Numbered from the stretch's first letter, positions 1 through 7,052 are shown. The stretch: DNA of 18,278 nucleotides from Patescibacteria group bacterium (GCA_003539915.1 DPNX01000019.1:456-18733); one strand, 5' to 3'. Made by a program: numbers and translations. Notes: generated by a model not told the origin, from the letters alone.

Positions 1-2253
1 CGCGAGCACCCGATCCTTCTGAACCGCGCTCCAACGCTTCACCGTCTTGGTATTCAGGCGTTCGAACCACGTCTCATCGAAGGTAAAGCGATCCAGCTTC
101 ACCCACTAGTGTGTGCGGCATATAACGCTGACTTCGATGGTGACCAAATGGCTGTTCACCTTCCTCTAACCAAAGAAGCTCAGAAGGAAGCTTCTGAGAT
201 CATGCTTGCTAGTCGTAGCTTGTTAAAGCCAGCTACTGGTGAGCCTATTGCTACACCAACTTTGGATATGGTGTTGGGTTGCTACTATCTAACTCGTATT
301 AAAGAGGACGCGTTAGGTAAGGGCATGAAGATGTCTTCTAAGGAGGAGGCGTTCCTTGCTCATGAGAATGATCAACTAGCCGTTAACGCTCCAATCACCG
401 TTCATGGTGTTGAGGGTGACACTAGTGTTGGCCGCTTACTATTCAACGAAGTTCTCCCAGAGGGCTTTGGTTATGTTAATGATCTAGTCAACAAAAAAGG
501 CTTATCTAACATTATCGGTACTTGTATCAATCAACATGGTATTGATGAGACTGCTGAGGTACTTGATAAGGTTAAAACTCTTGGTTTTGAATACGCCACT
601 CTCTCAGGTGTTTCTTGGGGTATGGATGAGTTAACAATTCCTAAAGAGAAAGACGCTATTATGGAAGCCGCTCAGAAAGAGGAGTTACTAGTTCGTTCTC
701 AGTACGAACAAGGTCTATTAACAGAATACGAACGACATAGTCGCATTGTTGAGATTTGGACCAAGGCTAAAGAAGATATTGAGGAGTATGTTAAAAGTGG
801 TTCCCTTGATAAGTTCAAATCAGCCTACACATTGGTTGATTCTGGTGCTCGAGGTGCATGGGCGCAGTTGGTACAAATGATGGGCATGAAGGGGCTTGTG
901 GCTAACCCTAAGGGTGAATCTATCGAGCTGCCTGTTAAATCATCCTTCAAAGAAGGTTTTGGTGTTCTGGAATACTTCATCTCTACTCACGGTGCTAGAA
1001 AGGGTACTACGGACACCGCTTTGAAGACTGCTCAAGCTGGTTATCTGGCTCGACGTTTGGTAGACGTTTGTCAGGACTTATTTATTAGAGAGAGTAACTG
1101 TAGGACTAAGGAGGGTATTGAAGTGCATCGTTCCGATTCTGAGAGTATTAACCTAGATGTGTCTAGTAGAGTTTTTGGTAGGACTGCTCTCGAAGAGATT
1201 AAGGATGGTAAGAAAGTGATTGTTAAAACAGGTCAGATTATCGATAAAGAAATGGCTAAGGCCATTGAAGATTCTAAGGCTGATATTATTAGGCTTCGAT
1301 CTCCAATTACCTGTAAAAGTCTCTACGGTCTTTGTTCCAAGTGTTACGGTTTTGATTTAGGTACCAATAAACCAATTGAAATTGGTGAGGCGGTTGGTGT
1401 TGTGGCTGCTCAATCTATCAGTGAGCCAGGCACACAGTTAACTATGAGAACCTTCCACACTGGTGGTGTGGCTGGTACTGACATCACTCACGGTCTACCT
1501 CGTATTGAAGAGGTATTTGAGGCCCGACTTCCTAAGGGTAAGGCTTTTGTTGCTGAAGAAGATGGAGTGGTTGAAGAGATAGAAGACAGAGGCCTACTCA
1601 AAATCTTAAAAGTTAAAACAACTATTGAGTCTGATAAGAAGAAGAAAGATAAAATCTACGAGTTTCCAATTCATCAACAAAGCGAAATTTTCTTCAAAAA
1701 AGGAGATAAGGTATTTAAAGGTGACCAGCTTTGTGAAGGTCGTCTTGATATTAAAGAAGTTTTCCAGATTAAAGGTGGTCGTGAGGTAGAGAGATACATT
1801 ATTAACGAAATTCAAAACATCTATTCCTCAGAGGGTGCGTCAATTAGTGATAAGCACATTGAGGTAGTTGTTCGTCAGATGTTCTCTAGAGTTCAAGTTA
1901 AGACCGCAGGAGGTACTAGCTTTATTCCAGGTGATGTTGTTGAAAAATCAAAATTTATAGAAGCTAATAGAGAGACAAAAGAAAAAGGTGGTGAGCCAGC
2001 TAAGGCTAAGCAGTTACTCTTTGGTATTACCAAGGTGGCACTTTCTACTGAAAGCTTCTTGTCTGCCGCCTCATTCATTGAAACTGCTAAGGTGTTAATT
2101 AATGCTGCTATAGAAGGAAAAGAGGACATACTGCGTGGTTTGAAAGAGAATGTTATTATCGGTCGCTTGATTCCAGTAGGAACAGGTGTTCGTACTGAGG
2201 TAGAGGCTGAAGAGAAAGAGGTCGTAGAAAAAAAAGAATCTAAAAAATCTTAG
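1..2253 (+). CDS. rpoC: DNA-directed RNA polymerase beta' subunit, C-terminal part (5' end outside window)
   Basis: This is the catalytic beta' subunit of RNA polymerase, in frame from the first base to a TAG at 2251-2253. About 750 residues are present, and the N-terminal part lies upstream of the window. Residues are numbered from the first visible codon. The magnesium-binding NADFDGD motif is at 42-48. The second zinc site is formed by C367, C438, C445 and C448. The bridge-helix/trigger region follows the usual order (STHGARKGTTDTALKTA, then LTMRTFHTGG near 480-489), and the conserved RLIPVGTG segment is close to the C-terminus. It ends in a short Glu/Lys-rich tail. The product assembles with alpha, beta and omega, and with the sigma factor encoded at 10223. 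The first ~110 bases are clearly richer in G+C than the rest (see findings). Confidence 0.98.
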   Translation, partial: REHPILLNRAPTLHRLGIQAFEPRLIEGKAIQLHPLVCAAYNADFDGDQMAVHLPLTKEAQKEASEIMLASRSLLKPATGEPIATPTLDMVLGCYYLTRIKEDALGKGMKMSSKEEAFLAHENDQLAVNAPITVHGVEGDTSVGRLLFNEVLPEGFGYVNDLVNKKGLSNIIGTCINQHGIDETAEVLDKVKTLGFEYATLSGVSWGMDELTIPKEKDAIMEAAQKEELLVRSQYEQGLLTEYERHSRIVEIWTKAKEDIEEYVKSGSLDKFKSAYTLVDSGARGAWAQLVQMMGMKGLVANPKGESIELPVKSSFKEGFGVLEYFISTHGARKGTTDTALKTAQAGYLARRLVDVCQDLFIRESNCRTKEGIEVHRSDSESINLDVSSRVFGRTALEEIKDGKKVIVKTGQIIDKEMAKAIEDSKADIIRLRSPITCKSLYGLCSKCYGFDLGTNKPIEIGEAVGVVAAQSISEPGTQLTMRTFHTGGVAGTDITHGLPRIEEVFEARLPKGKAFVAEEDGVVEEIEDRGLLKILKVKTTIESDKKKKDKIYEFPIHQQSEIFFKKGDKVFKGDQLCEGRLDIKEVFQIKGGREVERYIINEIQNIYSSEGASISDKHIEVVVRQMFSRVQVKTAGGTSFIPGDVVEKSKFIEANRETKEKGGEPAKAKQLLFGITKVALSTESFLSAASFIETAKVLINAAIEGKEDILRGLKENVIIGRLIPVGTGVRTEVEAEEKEVVEKKESKKS

Positions 2254-2274
2254 TTGACGATCAACTGATTTTTT
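2252..2274 (+). terminator. weak intrinsic terminator-like hairpin after rpoC
   Basis: A 6-bp stem, AGTTGA (2252-2257) with TCAACT (2261-2266), has a CGA loop and is followed two bases later by six T residues (2269-2274). The stem is short and AT-rich, and begins inside the rpoC stop codon. It may give only partial termination. It overlaps the -35 box proposed for rpsF, so both cannot be fully active in the same way. This is an inference from shape only. Confidence 0.35.
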
Positions 2275-2282
2275 GGTAGTTT
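2254..2282 (+). promoter_or_regulatory. candidate promoter of rpsF-ssb-rpsR
   Basis: The proposed elements are a -35 TTGACG (2254-2259), a 17-nt spacer, and an extended -10 TGG-TAGTTT (TGn at 2274-2276, hexamer 2277-2282). The hexamer itself matches the consensus poorly. Only 6 nt separate it from the rpsF ATG, so a transcript starting there would be leaderless. No Shine-Dalgarno sequence precedes the ATG, which fits that reading. Confidence 0.4.
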
Positions 2283-2288
2283 ATTGCC

Positions 2289-2756
2289 ATGGAAGATGAC
2301 CAAAAAATAGAATACGAATTAGCTCTCTTGATCGACGATCAATCAGCGGAAGCTGTTATCGATCAGTTTTTGGCTAAGTTGCCAGATGGAGCTGAGATCG
2401 AAATATCTAAGAAAGAAGCCGCTAAAACTATTAGGCTGGCTTATCCAGTTAAAAAGTTCAACACAGCGACTTTATTGGTTTATAAGTTCTTCGCTATTCC
2501 AGGTGTGATTAGTAAGATTGAGGAGGGGCTTCGTTTTCAAAAGAATGTTCTTCGATCATTGTTAGTTACTCTACCAGTTCAGAAAGAAGAAGTTGTTAAA
2601 AAGGAGAGGGTGGTTGTAGCAGCTCCACAGGAAGGCGTTAGGCCAGAAACTGTTGAAGCAACTGTTGCTACCAAACCAAAACAAACTCAATCTACTAACC
2701 CAGAGATTAGTAGCAATGAATTATTAACTAAAACTCTGGAAGAATTAGGAGAATAA
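2289..2756 (+). CDS. rpsF: 30S ribosomal protein bS6 with extended C-terminal tail
   Basis: S6 binds the central domain of 16S rRNA as a partner of S18, whose gene is two positions downstream. Residues 8-100 match the family: YELALLIDD near the start, then LAYPVKKFNTATLLVYKF and RFQKNVLRSLLVTLP. After about residue 100 there is a low-complexity tail of roughly 55 residues rich in Glu, Val, Thr, Gln and Lys, giving 155 residues where S6 is more often about 95-135. The stop codon TAA (2754-2756) overlaps the ssb ATG by one base, so ssb is probably translated by coupling. The order rpsF-ssb-rpsR is widely conserved in bacteria. Confidence 0.93.
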   Translation: MEDDQKIEYELALLIDDQSAEAVIDQFLAKLPDGAEIEISKKEAAKTIRLAYPVKKFNTATLLVYKFFAIPGVISKIEEGLRFQKNVLRSLLVTLPVQKEEVVKKERVVVAAPQEGVRPETVEATVATKPKQTQSTNPEISSNELLTKTLEELGE

Positions 2757-3244
2757 TGAATCTTAACAAAACATTTTTATTAGGTAGATTAACAGCTGAC
2801 CCTATTCTCAGAACTACTACTAATGGCACTCAAGTCGCTACCTTTAGTATTGCTACCAACCGTGTTTGGAATGATAAGGTGGCTGGTAAAAAAGAAGAGA
2901 CAGAGTTTCACAACATCGTTCTTTGGGGTCGTCAGGCAGAGATTGCCAGTCGTTTCTTAACCAAAGGTGGCTTGGTCTTGATTGAAGGCCGATTACAAAC
3001 TCGTTCTTGGGAGGACAATCAAGGACAGAAAAGACGTACAACCGAGATTGTTGGTGAGCGAATGCAATTAGGACCTCGATCAGCAAATCAGAATAGTGGT
3101 GGTTTTCAACCACCAACTCCTTCAACTGGAGTTAATCAGGAAACAAAAGCTCCTGAAATTCCAACTATTAATGTTGATGAAGGACCTACTGAAGCACCAT
3201 CAATTGATACTAACGAAATTAAAAAAGAAGATTTACCATTTTAA
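2756..3244 (+). CDS. ssb: single-stranded DNA-binding protein
   Basis: SSB coats single-stranded DNA during replication and repair and recruits partners through its C-terminal tip. The N-terminal ~110 residues form a recognisable OB-fold (LGRLTADPILRTT, VATFSIATNR, FHNIVLWGRQAE, LVLIEGRLQTRSW). A disordered Pro/Gln/Asn/Thr-rich linker follows and ends in an acidic tip, EDLPF, in place of the common DDDIPF. Length (162 residues) is normal. An AGGAG sequence sits just before the ATG inside the end of rpsF, one of the few plausible ribosome binding sites in the window. It lies between the genes for S6 and S18, as in many bacteria. Confidence 0.95.
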   Translation: MNLNKTFLLGRLTADPILRTTTNGTQVATFSIATNRVWNDKVAGKKEETEFHNIVLWGRQAEIASRFLTKGGLVLIEGRLQTRSWEDNQGQKRRTTEIVGERMQLGPRSANQNSGGFQPPTPSTGVNQETKAPEIPTINVDEGPTEAPSIDTNEIKKEDLPF

Positions 3245-3246
3245 CT

Positions 3247-3450
3247 ATGAAAAAACAGTGTTTCTTTTGTTCACAAAACTTAAAAGAGATTGACTATAAA
3301 GAAAGCGAACTTTTGAAGCGCTTTATTTCAGGACAGGCTAAAATTATTGATCCTCGCTACACTGGAGTTTGTACCAAGCATCAACGTAAACTAGCTCAAG
3401 CCATTAAAAGAGCTAGAATCTTAGCACTATTACCGTTTGTTAGAATGTAA
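3247..3450 (+). CDS. rpsR: 30S ribosomal protein bS18
   Basis: S18 forms a heterodimer with S6 on the small subunit platform. The 67 residues carry the family core IDYKESELLKRFISGQAKIIDPRYTG and end with the typical KRARILALLPFVR. Cysteines C5 and C8, with C42 and H45, make a plausible zinc site (CxxC...CxxH), as in the zinc-binding form of S18. It starts two bases after the ssb stop, without a visible Shine-Dalgarno sequence. The TAA overlaps the next ATG by one base. In many bacteria rplI (L9) follows here, but in this window it does not. Confidence 0.95.
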   Translation: MKKQCFFCSQNLKEIDYKESELLKRFISGQAKIIDPRYTGVCTKHQRKLAQAIKRARILALLPFVRM

Positions 3451-3998
3451 TGAATGAGCAGGCTTTTCATTTTTTTTATAATCTAGCTAATAAGTATTGG
3501 CTTCTAAATTGGTTTTTTATTTTTATTGCTCAATATCTACCTTACTTATTAGTAATCTTTTTTATTGGCCTTATCTTTTGGGGTTACAAAAAAGGTAAAG
3601 ATAGACTCCACTACATCTTATTAACTTCTTTTTCTCTTTTAGTTGCAAGAGGATTATTTGTTGAAGTTATTCGTTTCTCTTACCCTAATCCAAGACCTTT
3701 TAAGGCTCTAGGTTTAGAACCGCTCATCGATCCAATAATGACTAGTTCTTTTCCTTCTGGCCATGCTACTGTGCTTTTTGCTTTGGCTACTCTAATTTAT
3801 TTTATTAATAAAAAATTCTTCTGGCACTTTACTGGCGCTGCTGTTTTAGTTGGCTTAGGCAGGGTTATAGTTGGCGTTCATTGGCCACTAGATATCTTGG
3901 TAGGAGCTATTTTAGGTGTCGCCGTGGTTTTAGTAGCTCGTCGTCTACTTCCTTATTCTTTTGGAGAGGGGTATAATAAAAAAATATGGAATTCTTAG
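3450..3998 (+). CDS. PAP2-superfamily membrane phosphatase, possibly undecaprenyl-diphosphatase
   Basis: This integral membrane protein of 182 residues has about five hydrophobic segments and the three PAP2 phosphatase motifs. Motif 1 is R75-x6-R82-P83, with Arg where the family usually has Lys. Motif 2 is PSGH at 102-105, in SSFPSGHAT. Motif 3 is R138-x5-H144, in GRVIVGVHWPLD. H105 and H144 are the expected phosphoenzyme and proton-relay histidines. Small bacterial members of this type often recycle undecaprenyl diphosphate for cell-wall synthesis (BcrC-like), but phosphatidate or other lipid phosphates are possible substrates and the sequence does not decide. Its ATG overlaps the rpsR stop by one base. 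It occupies the position where rplI is found in many bacteria. Confidence 0.82.
   Translation: MNEQAFHFFYNLANKYWLLNWFFIFIAQYLPYLLVIFFIGLIFWGYKKGKDRLHYILLTSFSLLVARGLFVEVIRFSYPNPRPFKALGLEPLIDPIMTSSFPSGHATVLFALATLIYFINKKFFWHFTGAAVLVGLGRVIVGVHWPLDILVGAILGVAVVLVARRLLPYSFGEGYNKKIWNS
3972..3977 (+). promoter_or_regulatory. perfect -10 hexamer ahead of the small membrane protein gene
   Basis: TATAAT lies inside the last codons of the PAP2 gene and ends 8 nt before the ATG at 3986. I see no convincing -35 box 16-18 nt upstream. Initiation about 6-7 nt downstream would put the transcript start at or next to the start codon. By itself it could be chance, but it fits the spacing seen at other genes here. 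Confidence 0.4.
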
Positions 3999-4189
3999 GT
4001 TTTACTTTAGATGTAATCGGAAAATTACTAGTCGGCTTCACCGCTATTATGGTCCATCATCGCTTCTTGCTGGAACACAGGGTAGATGATTTTGTTTTCA
4101 AGACTATGAAGCGCGAGAGGTTCTTGGGTGTTATTGGTATCGTACTTATTATCTTGGGTTACATCTTGCAAGTCCCGGGTAAGTTATAG
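3986..4189 (+). CDS. small two-helix membrane protein of unknown function
   Basis: I do not recognise this 67-residue protein. It has two hydrophobic stretches, one around residues 4-23 and one around 47-62 (FLGVIGIVLIILGYIL). Between them is a polar loop with HH, EHR and KTMKRER, so it is probably a membrane hairpin. The start overlaps the end of the PAP2 gene by 13 nt in another frame. A perfect TATAAT precedes the ATG by 8 nt. Codon use resembles the neighbours and the tight fit between genes supports a real gene. It might assist the PAP2 enzyme, but that rests only on adjacency. Confidence 0.6.
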   Translation: MEFLGFTLDVIGKLLVGFTAIMVHHRFLLEHRVDDFVFKTMKRERFLGVIGIVLIILGYILQVPGKL

Positions 4190-4210
4190 TAAGTTTAATT
4201 ACATAAAATT

Positions 4211-4393
4211 ATGGGAATTTTCAAAGAATTAAAAAATCTTTCTCCTGAAAGATTAAAGGAACTTCAATCACAGGCTCAACAAGGTCAGAAAATGATTGAC
4301 GACATGATAGAGAAACGAGTTAAACAAGAGATCGAGGAAAGGGACTTGGTTAGTCGTGATGAGGTCCAAAAAATGATTGAGGATATTAAATAA
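4211..4393 (+). CDS. small helical protein of unknown function, coupled to nfo
   Basis: This is a 60-residue, highly charged, probably all-helical protein with no membrane segment. Residues 10-50 have a coiled-coil-like spacing of hydrophobic positions (Leu/Ile/Met). The end, LVSRDEVQKMIEDI, loosely resembles the LVSREEF end of small coiled-coil proteins such as the UbiK/BMFP family, but the similarity is too short to assign. The TAA (4391-4393) overlaps the nfo ATG by one base, so it is translationally coupled to a DNA-repair gene. No ribosome binding site is evident. Confidence 0.55.
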   Translation: MGIFKELKNLSPERLKELQSQAQQGQKMIDDMIEKRVKQEIEERDLVSRDEVQKMIEDIK

Positions 4394-5238
4394 TGACTCC
4401 TAAGATAGGTGCTCATGTATCGACAGCTGGTGGTCTTCACACAGCTATTGAAAGGATACAAGCTATTGGAGGTGAGTGTCTCCAAATTTTTGGTGCTTCA
4501 CCTCGTCAATGGGCAGCTAAGCTACCTGATGAAGAGAAGATAAAGAAGTTCAAAGATGCTGTTAAAGAGAGTGGCATTGGTCCTATTTATCTTCATGCTG
4601 CTTATCTACCCAACCTTGCTAGCCCAGTTGCTGAGACGGTAGAAAAATCTATTACTAATCTTTCTATTCATTTACAAATAGCCGAACTTATCGGGGCCAA
4701 TGGGCTCATTTTTCATATTGGCTCTGGTAAAGAAATGCCTAAGGACAAAGCAATGGCTAAAGTGGTTAAGGCTTGCAAGATTATTTTAAAGAAAGTTCCT
4801 GGTCAGGCTGAACTGGTTATGGAAAACTCTGCTGGTGGTGGTCAGAAGCTAGGCTCTTCAGTAGCTGAAATAGGGACTATGATCAAAAAGATTGACTCTA
4901 AACGAATGAAGGTTTGTTGGGATACCGCTCATGCCTTTGAGGCAGGAGTTATGGATGAGCATAGCCCAGCTAATATCAAAAAACTTTTTAATGAGTTTGA
5001 TAAAGAGATTGGTTTAGATAAGTTAGTAGCTTTACATGTTAATGATTCTAAAACACCTTTTGATTCCCATCATGATCGTCATGAAAATATTGGAGAAGGT
5101 CATATTGGTCTGAAAGGTTTCAAAAATCTAGCCAAAGAAAAAAGACTAGGCCACACCTCATGGTTCTTAGAGGTCCCAGGTTTTGAGGGGATGGGACCAG
5201 ACAAGAAGAACATCGACATTCTTAAATCTCTTTTTTAA
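4393..5238 (+). CDS. nfo: endonuclease IV (AP endonuclease)
   Basis: Endonuclease IV cuts the DNA backbone 5' to abasic sites in base-excision repair, using three zinc ions in a TIM barrel. All nine expected metal ligands are visible: H68, H108, E144, D177, H180, H215, D228, H230 and E260, in the contexts YLHAAYLPN, FHIGSG, MENSAG, WDTAH, LHVNDSK, DRHENIGEGHIG and FLEVPG. Length (281 residues) is typical. It starts on the stop codon of the small helical gene, and its own TAA overlaps the ATG of the DUF167 gene. The uracil-DNA glycosylase gene at 7053 would supply its substrate, so the two probably act in one pathway although they are in separate transcripts. Confidence 0.97.
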   Translation: MTPKIGAHVSTAGGLHTAIERIQAIGGECLQIFGASPRQWAAKLPDEEKIKKFKDAVKESGIGPIYLHAAYLPNLASPVAETVEKSITNLSIHLQIAELIGANGLIFHIGSGKEMPKDKAMAKVVKACKIILKKVPGQAELVMENSAGGGQKLGSSVAEIGTMIKKIDSKRMKVCWDTAHAFEAGVMDEHSPANIKKLFNEFDKEIGLDKLVALHVNDSKTPFDSHHDRHENIGEGHIGLKGFKNLAKEKRLGHTSWFLEVPGFEGMGPDKKNIDILKSLF

Positions 5239-5468
5239 TGAAGGTATCTGTTAAAGCCAAGCCAGCTGCTCGAGAGAATAAGGTAGAGGAGCAGGAGGGT
5301 GGTCTTTTTACAGTTTCGGTAAAAGAACCGCCCGTCAAAGGACGGGCGAATCTTGCTATTATTAAGTTATTAGCTAATTACTTTTCTGTTTCTACCAGTA
5401 ACGTTCGTATTATTTCTGGTCAGACATCACGCAACAAAGTGGTAGAGATTACTTTACCTGGTGAATAA
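5238..5468 (+). CDS. DUF167 / YggU-family protein
   Basis: This small 76-residue protein matches the UPF0235/DUF167 family: VKAKPAARENKV at the N-terminus, FTVSVKEPPVKGRANLAIIKLLA in the middle and VRIISGQTSRNKVVEI at the end. The family is widespread and its function is not established. It begins on the nfo stop (1-nt overlap), so it is the last gene of the rpsF-to-DUF167 run. Its 3' end overlaps the 3' end of the opposing MscS gene by 20 nt (5449-5468). A strong GC-rich hairpin lies inside the gene over the PPVKGRA codons. Confidence 0.88.
   Translation: MKVSVKAKPAARENKVEEQEGGLFTVSVKEPPVKGRANLAIIKLLANYFSVSTSNVRIISGQTSRNKVVEITLPGE
5329..5348 (+). other. perfect 8-bp GC-rich hairpin inside the DUF167 gene
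   Basis: CGCCCGTC (5329-5336), loop AAAG (5337-5340) and GACGGGCG (5341-5348) form an 8-bp perfect stem with seven G-C pairs. No T-run follows, so it does not look like a Rho-independent terminator. The surrounding sequence is AT-rich. It may simply reflect the codons for the conserved PPVKGRA motif, or it may affect mRNA stability. Confidence 0.6.
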
Positions 5469-6327
5469 CTCGTTGAGGGTAAGGAATCTCAATACCTTCT
5501 TTGTCAAAAGTAACTTTGATTCTTTTTCTTAGCTCAGCCGCCACTCCCCATTGCTCTTGAGGCTTAACCTCAGCTTTGATTCTGATCTCCACGGCAGAGT
5601 CATCAAAGTTAGTGATCTTAACAAACTCAGGAGCCTCATTAAGCTTTTTACTCCACTCTTTGTCTTGGAACATCTTGGCACCAATGTCATTAACCACTTT
5701 GATCACCTTTTCAATGTTAGCGTCATAAGAGATACCAATATTTAAGTTAACTCGAGCAAAGTCTTTAGTCTTGTTAACAGCCTTTTTTATTTCTCCGTTA
5801 GGGATGTGATGAACAGCGCCATTAAGGTCTCTAATGATAGTGGTACGAAGACTAATCTTCTCAACTTCACCAGAAGCACCAGTTAGCTCTACAACATCAC
5901 CAATACGATATTGATTCTCTAGGATGATAAACAAACCAGCAATCATGTCACGAATAAGATATTGAGCACCAAAACCAAAAGCTACACCCACAATACCAGC
6001 TGCTGCAATGATAGGGCCAATGGCGATGCCAAATTCAGAAATAATCATTAAGACAGCCATTACCCAAACAACAATCTTGAAAGTTCCACTAAAGACATGA
6101 ATTAAGGTGTCCTCTCGCTTTCTTTCAGCTTGCTTGGTTAGAAAGCTGTCGCCAACAATCGCTTTTCTAATAGCTTTTCCGATGAATAGGTGGCCAAATT
6201 TATTAAACAAGTAGGCTCCTAGTAAAATACCCAGAATTTTTGGACCATGACTTAACAACCAAGGCGAGGTTGTCTCCCATAGACCTTGTAATGTTTCTGG
6301 ATTAAAAACATTTTGAATAATTTCCAT
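5449..6327 (-). CDS. mscS: MscS-family small-conductance mechanosensitive channel
   Basis: This inner-membrane tension-gated channel releases solutes on hypo-osmotic shock. It has 292 residues with hydrophobic segments near 28-48, 80-98 and 103-135. The last is the pore helix, with the family pattern GIVGVAFGFGAQYLIRD followed by IAGLFIILENQYRIGDVV. The cytoplasmic beta domain (EKISLRTTIIRDLNGAVHHIPNGEI) and an alpha/beta C-terminal domain follow. A longer frame reaches 6390, but I choose the Met at 6327 because a good extended -10 promoter (6337-6365) lies inside the extra 21 codons and the resulting protein begins normally. It is transcribed toward the DUF167 gene, overlaps its 3' end by 20 nt, and is divergent from sodA. 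Confidence 0.9.
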   Translation of the reverse strand: MEIIQNVFNPETLQGLWETTSPWLLSHGPKILGILLGAYLFNKFGHLFIGKAIRKAIVGDSFLTKQAERKREDTLIHVFSGTFKIVVWVMAVLMIISEFGIAIGPIIAAAGIVGVAFGFGAQYLIRDMIAGLFIILENQYRIGDVVELTGASGEVEKISLRTTIIRDLNGAVHHIPNGEIKKAVNKTKDFARVNLNIGISYDANIEKVIKVVNDIGAKMFQDKEWSKKLNEAPEFVKITNFDDSAVEIRIKAEVKPQEQWGVAAELRKRIKVTFDKEGIEIPYPQRVIHQVK

Positions 6328-6336
6328 ATGCTTTGT

Positions 6337-6365
6337 TTTATACCATATCACTTGCCAAAAAACAA
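6337..6365 (-). promoter_or_regulatory. promoter of mscS
   Basis: Read on the - strand, -35 TTGTTT (6365-6360) is followed by a 17-nt spacer ending in TGG and -10 TATAAA (6342-6337), an extended -10 arrangement. Nine nt separate the hexamer from the chosen ATG, so the leader would be only two or three bases. Confidence 0.55.
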
Positions 6366-6384
6366 CATTTTCAGTATTAGAATT

Positions 6385-6412
6385 TTGCAAAAAAAGTTTA
6401 TTTCTACATAAT
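6385..6412 (+). promoter_or_regulatory. candidate promoter of sodA-udg
   Basis: -35 TTGCAA (6385-6390), a 16-nt spacer and -10 CATAAT (6407-6412) would give a leader of about 30 nt. A start-proximal alternative is CATTAT (6435-6440), 7 nt before the ATG but without a -35. The two possibilities cannot be separated by eye. The element lies about 20 bases from the divergent mscS -35. Confidence 0.4.
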
Positions 6413-6447
6413 AAAGAGACAAAGGTCCCAACAACATTATTAATACT

Positions 6448-7050
6448 ATGTACGAATTACCAAAATTAACTTATAGCTACGATTCTCTAGAGCCTCATAT
6501 CGATGCTCAAACAATGGAGATTCATTACACTAAGCATCACCAAGGCTACATCAACAAATTAAATACTGCCTTAGAAAGCCACTCCGAATTACAAGACAAA
6601 CCTTTAGAGGATCTTCTCTGGACGTTAGATTCAGTTCCTGAAGAGATTAGAAAGGCGGTGCGTAATAATGGAGGCGGTCATCTTAACCACTCTCTTTTCT
6701 GGAAGATCATGAGCCCTGATGGTGGCGGTGAACCTCAAGGAGAATTGGCTGAAGCTATTAATAAGGATTTAGGCGGCTTCAATCAATTTAAAGAAGATTT
6801 TGCTAACACTGCTACAACCGTTTTTGGTAGTGGTTGGGCTTGGTTGGTTAAAGACGGCTCCGGCAAGCTACTTGTTAAATCAACTTCTAATCAAGATAGT
6901 CCGGTTATGGAGGGTCTAACTCCTTTACTTGGTCTCGATGTTTGGGAGCATGCGTATTATCTTAAGTATCAAAATAAGCGACCTGATTATGTAGGTGCTT
7001 TTTGGAATGTTGTTAATTGGGAAGAGGTTAGTAATAACTTCGGCAAGTAG
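6448..7050 (+). CDS. sodA: superoxide dismutase, Mn-type (or cambialistic Mn/Fe)
   Basis: The enzyme converts superoxide to oxygen and hydrogen peroxide. The 200 residues cover both domains of the Fe/Mn SOD family. The metal ligands are H26 (MEIHYTKHHQGYI), H81 (GGGHLNHSLFW), D164 and H168 (LDVWEHAYYLKY). A glycine at 77 in GGGHxNH combined with Q149 in SNQDSP is the pattern usually associated with manganese use, though metal choice cannot be settled from sequence. No signal peptide is present, so it is cytosolic. There is no Shine-Dalgarno sequence. The udg gene starts two bases after the stop, so the two form one oxidative/base-damage transcript. Confidence 0.96.
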   Translation: MYELPKLTYSYDSLEPHIDAQTMEIHYTKHHQGYINKLNTALESHSELQDKPLEDLLWTLDSVPEEIRKAVRNNGGGHLNHSLFWKIMSPDGGGEPQGELAEAINKDLGGFNQFKEDFANTATTVFGSGWAWLVKDGSGKLLVKSTSNQDSPVMEGLTPLLGLDVWEHAYYLKYQNKRPDYVGAFWNVVNWEEVSNNFGK

Positions 7051-7052
7051 TT

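Noticed and set aside
3096..3293. Open frame on the + strand overlapping the end of ssb and the start of rpsR
   Set aside because: It is out of frame with two solid genes and consists of low-complexity Leu/Lys/Gln sequence.
6328..6390. Longer N-terminus (21 extra codons) for the MscS channel
   Set aside because: The extra codons cover a good extended -10 promoter, and the sequence is not channel-like.
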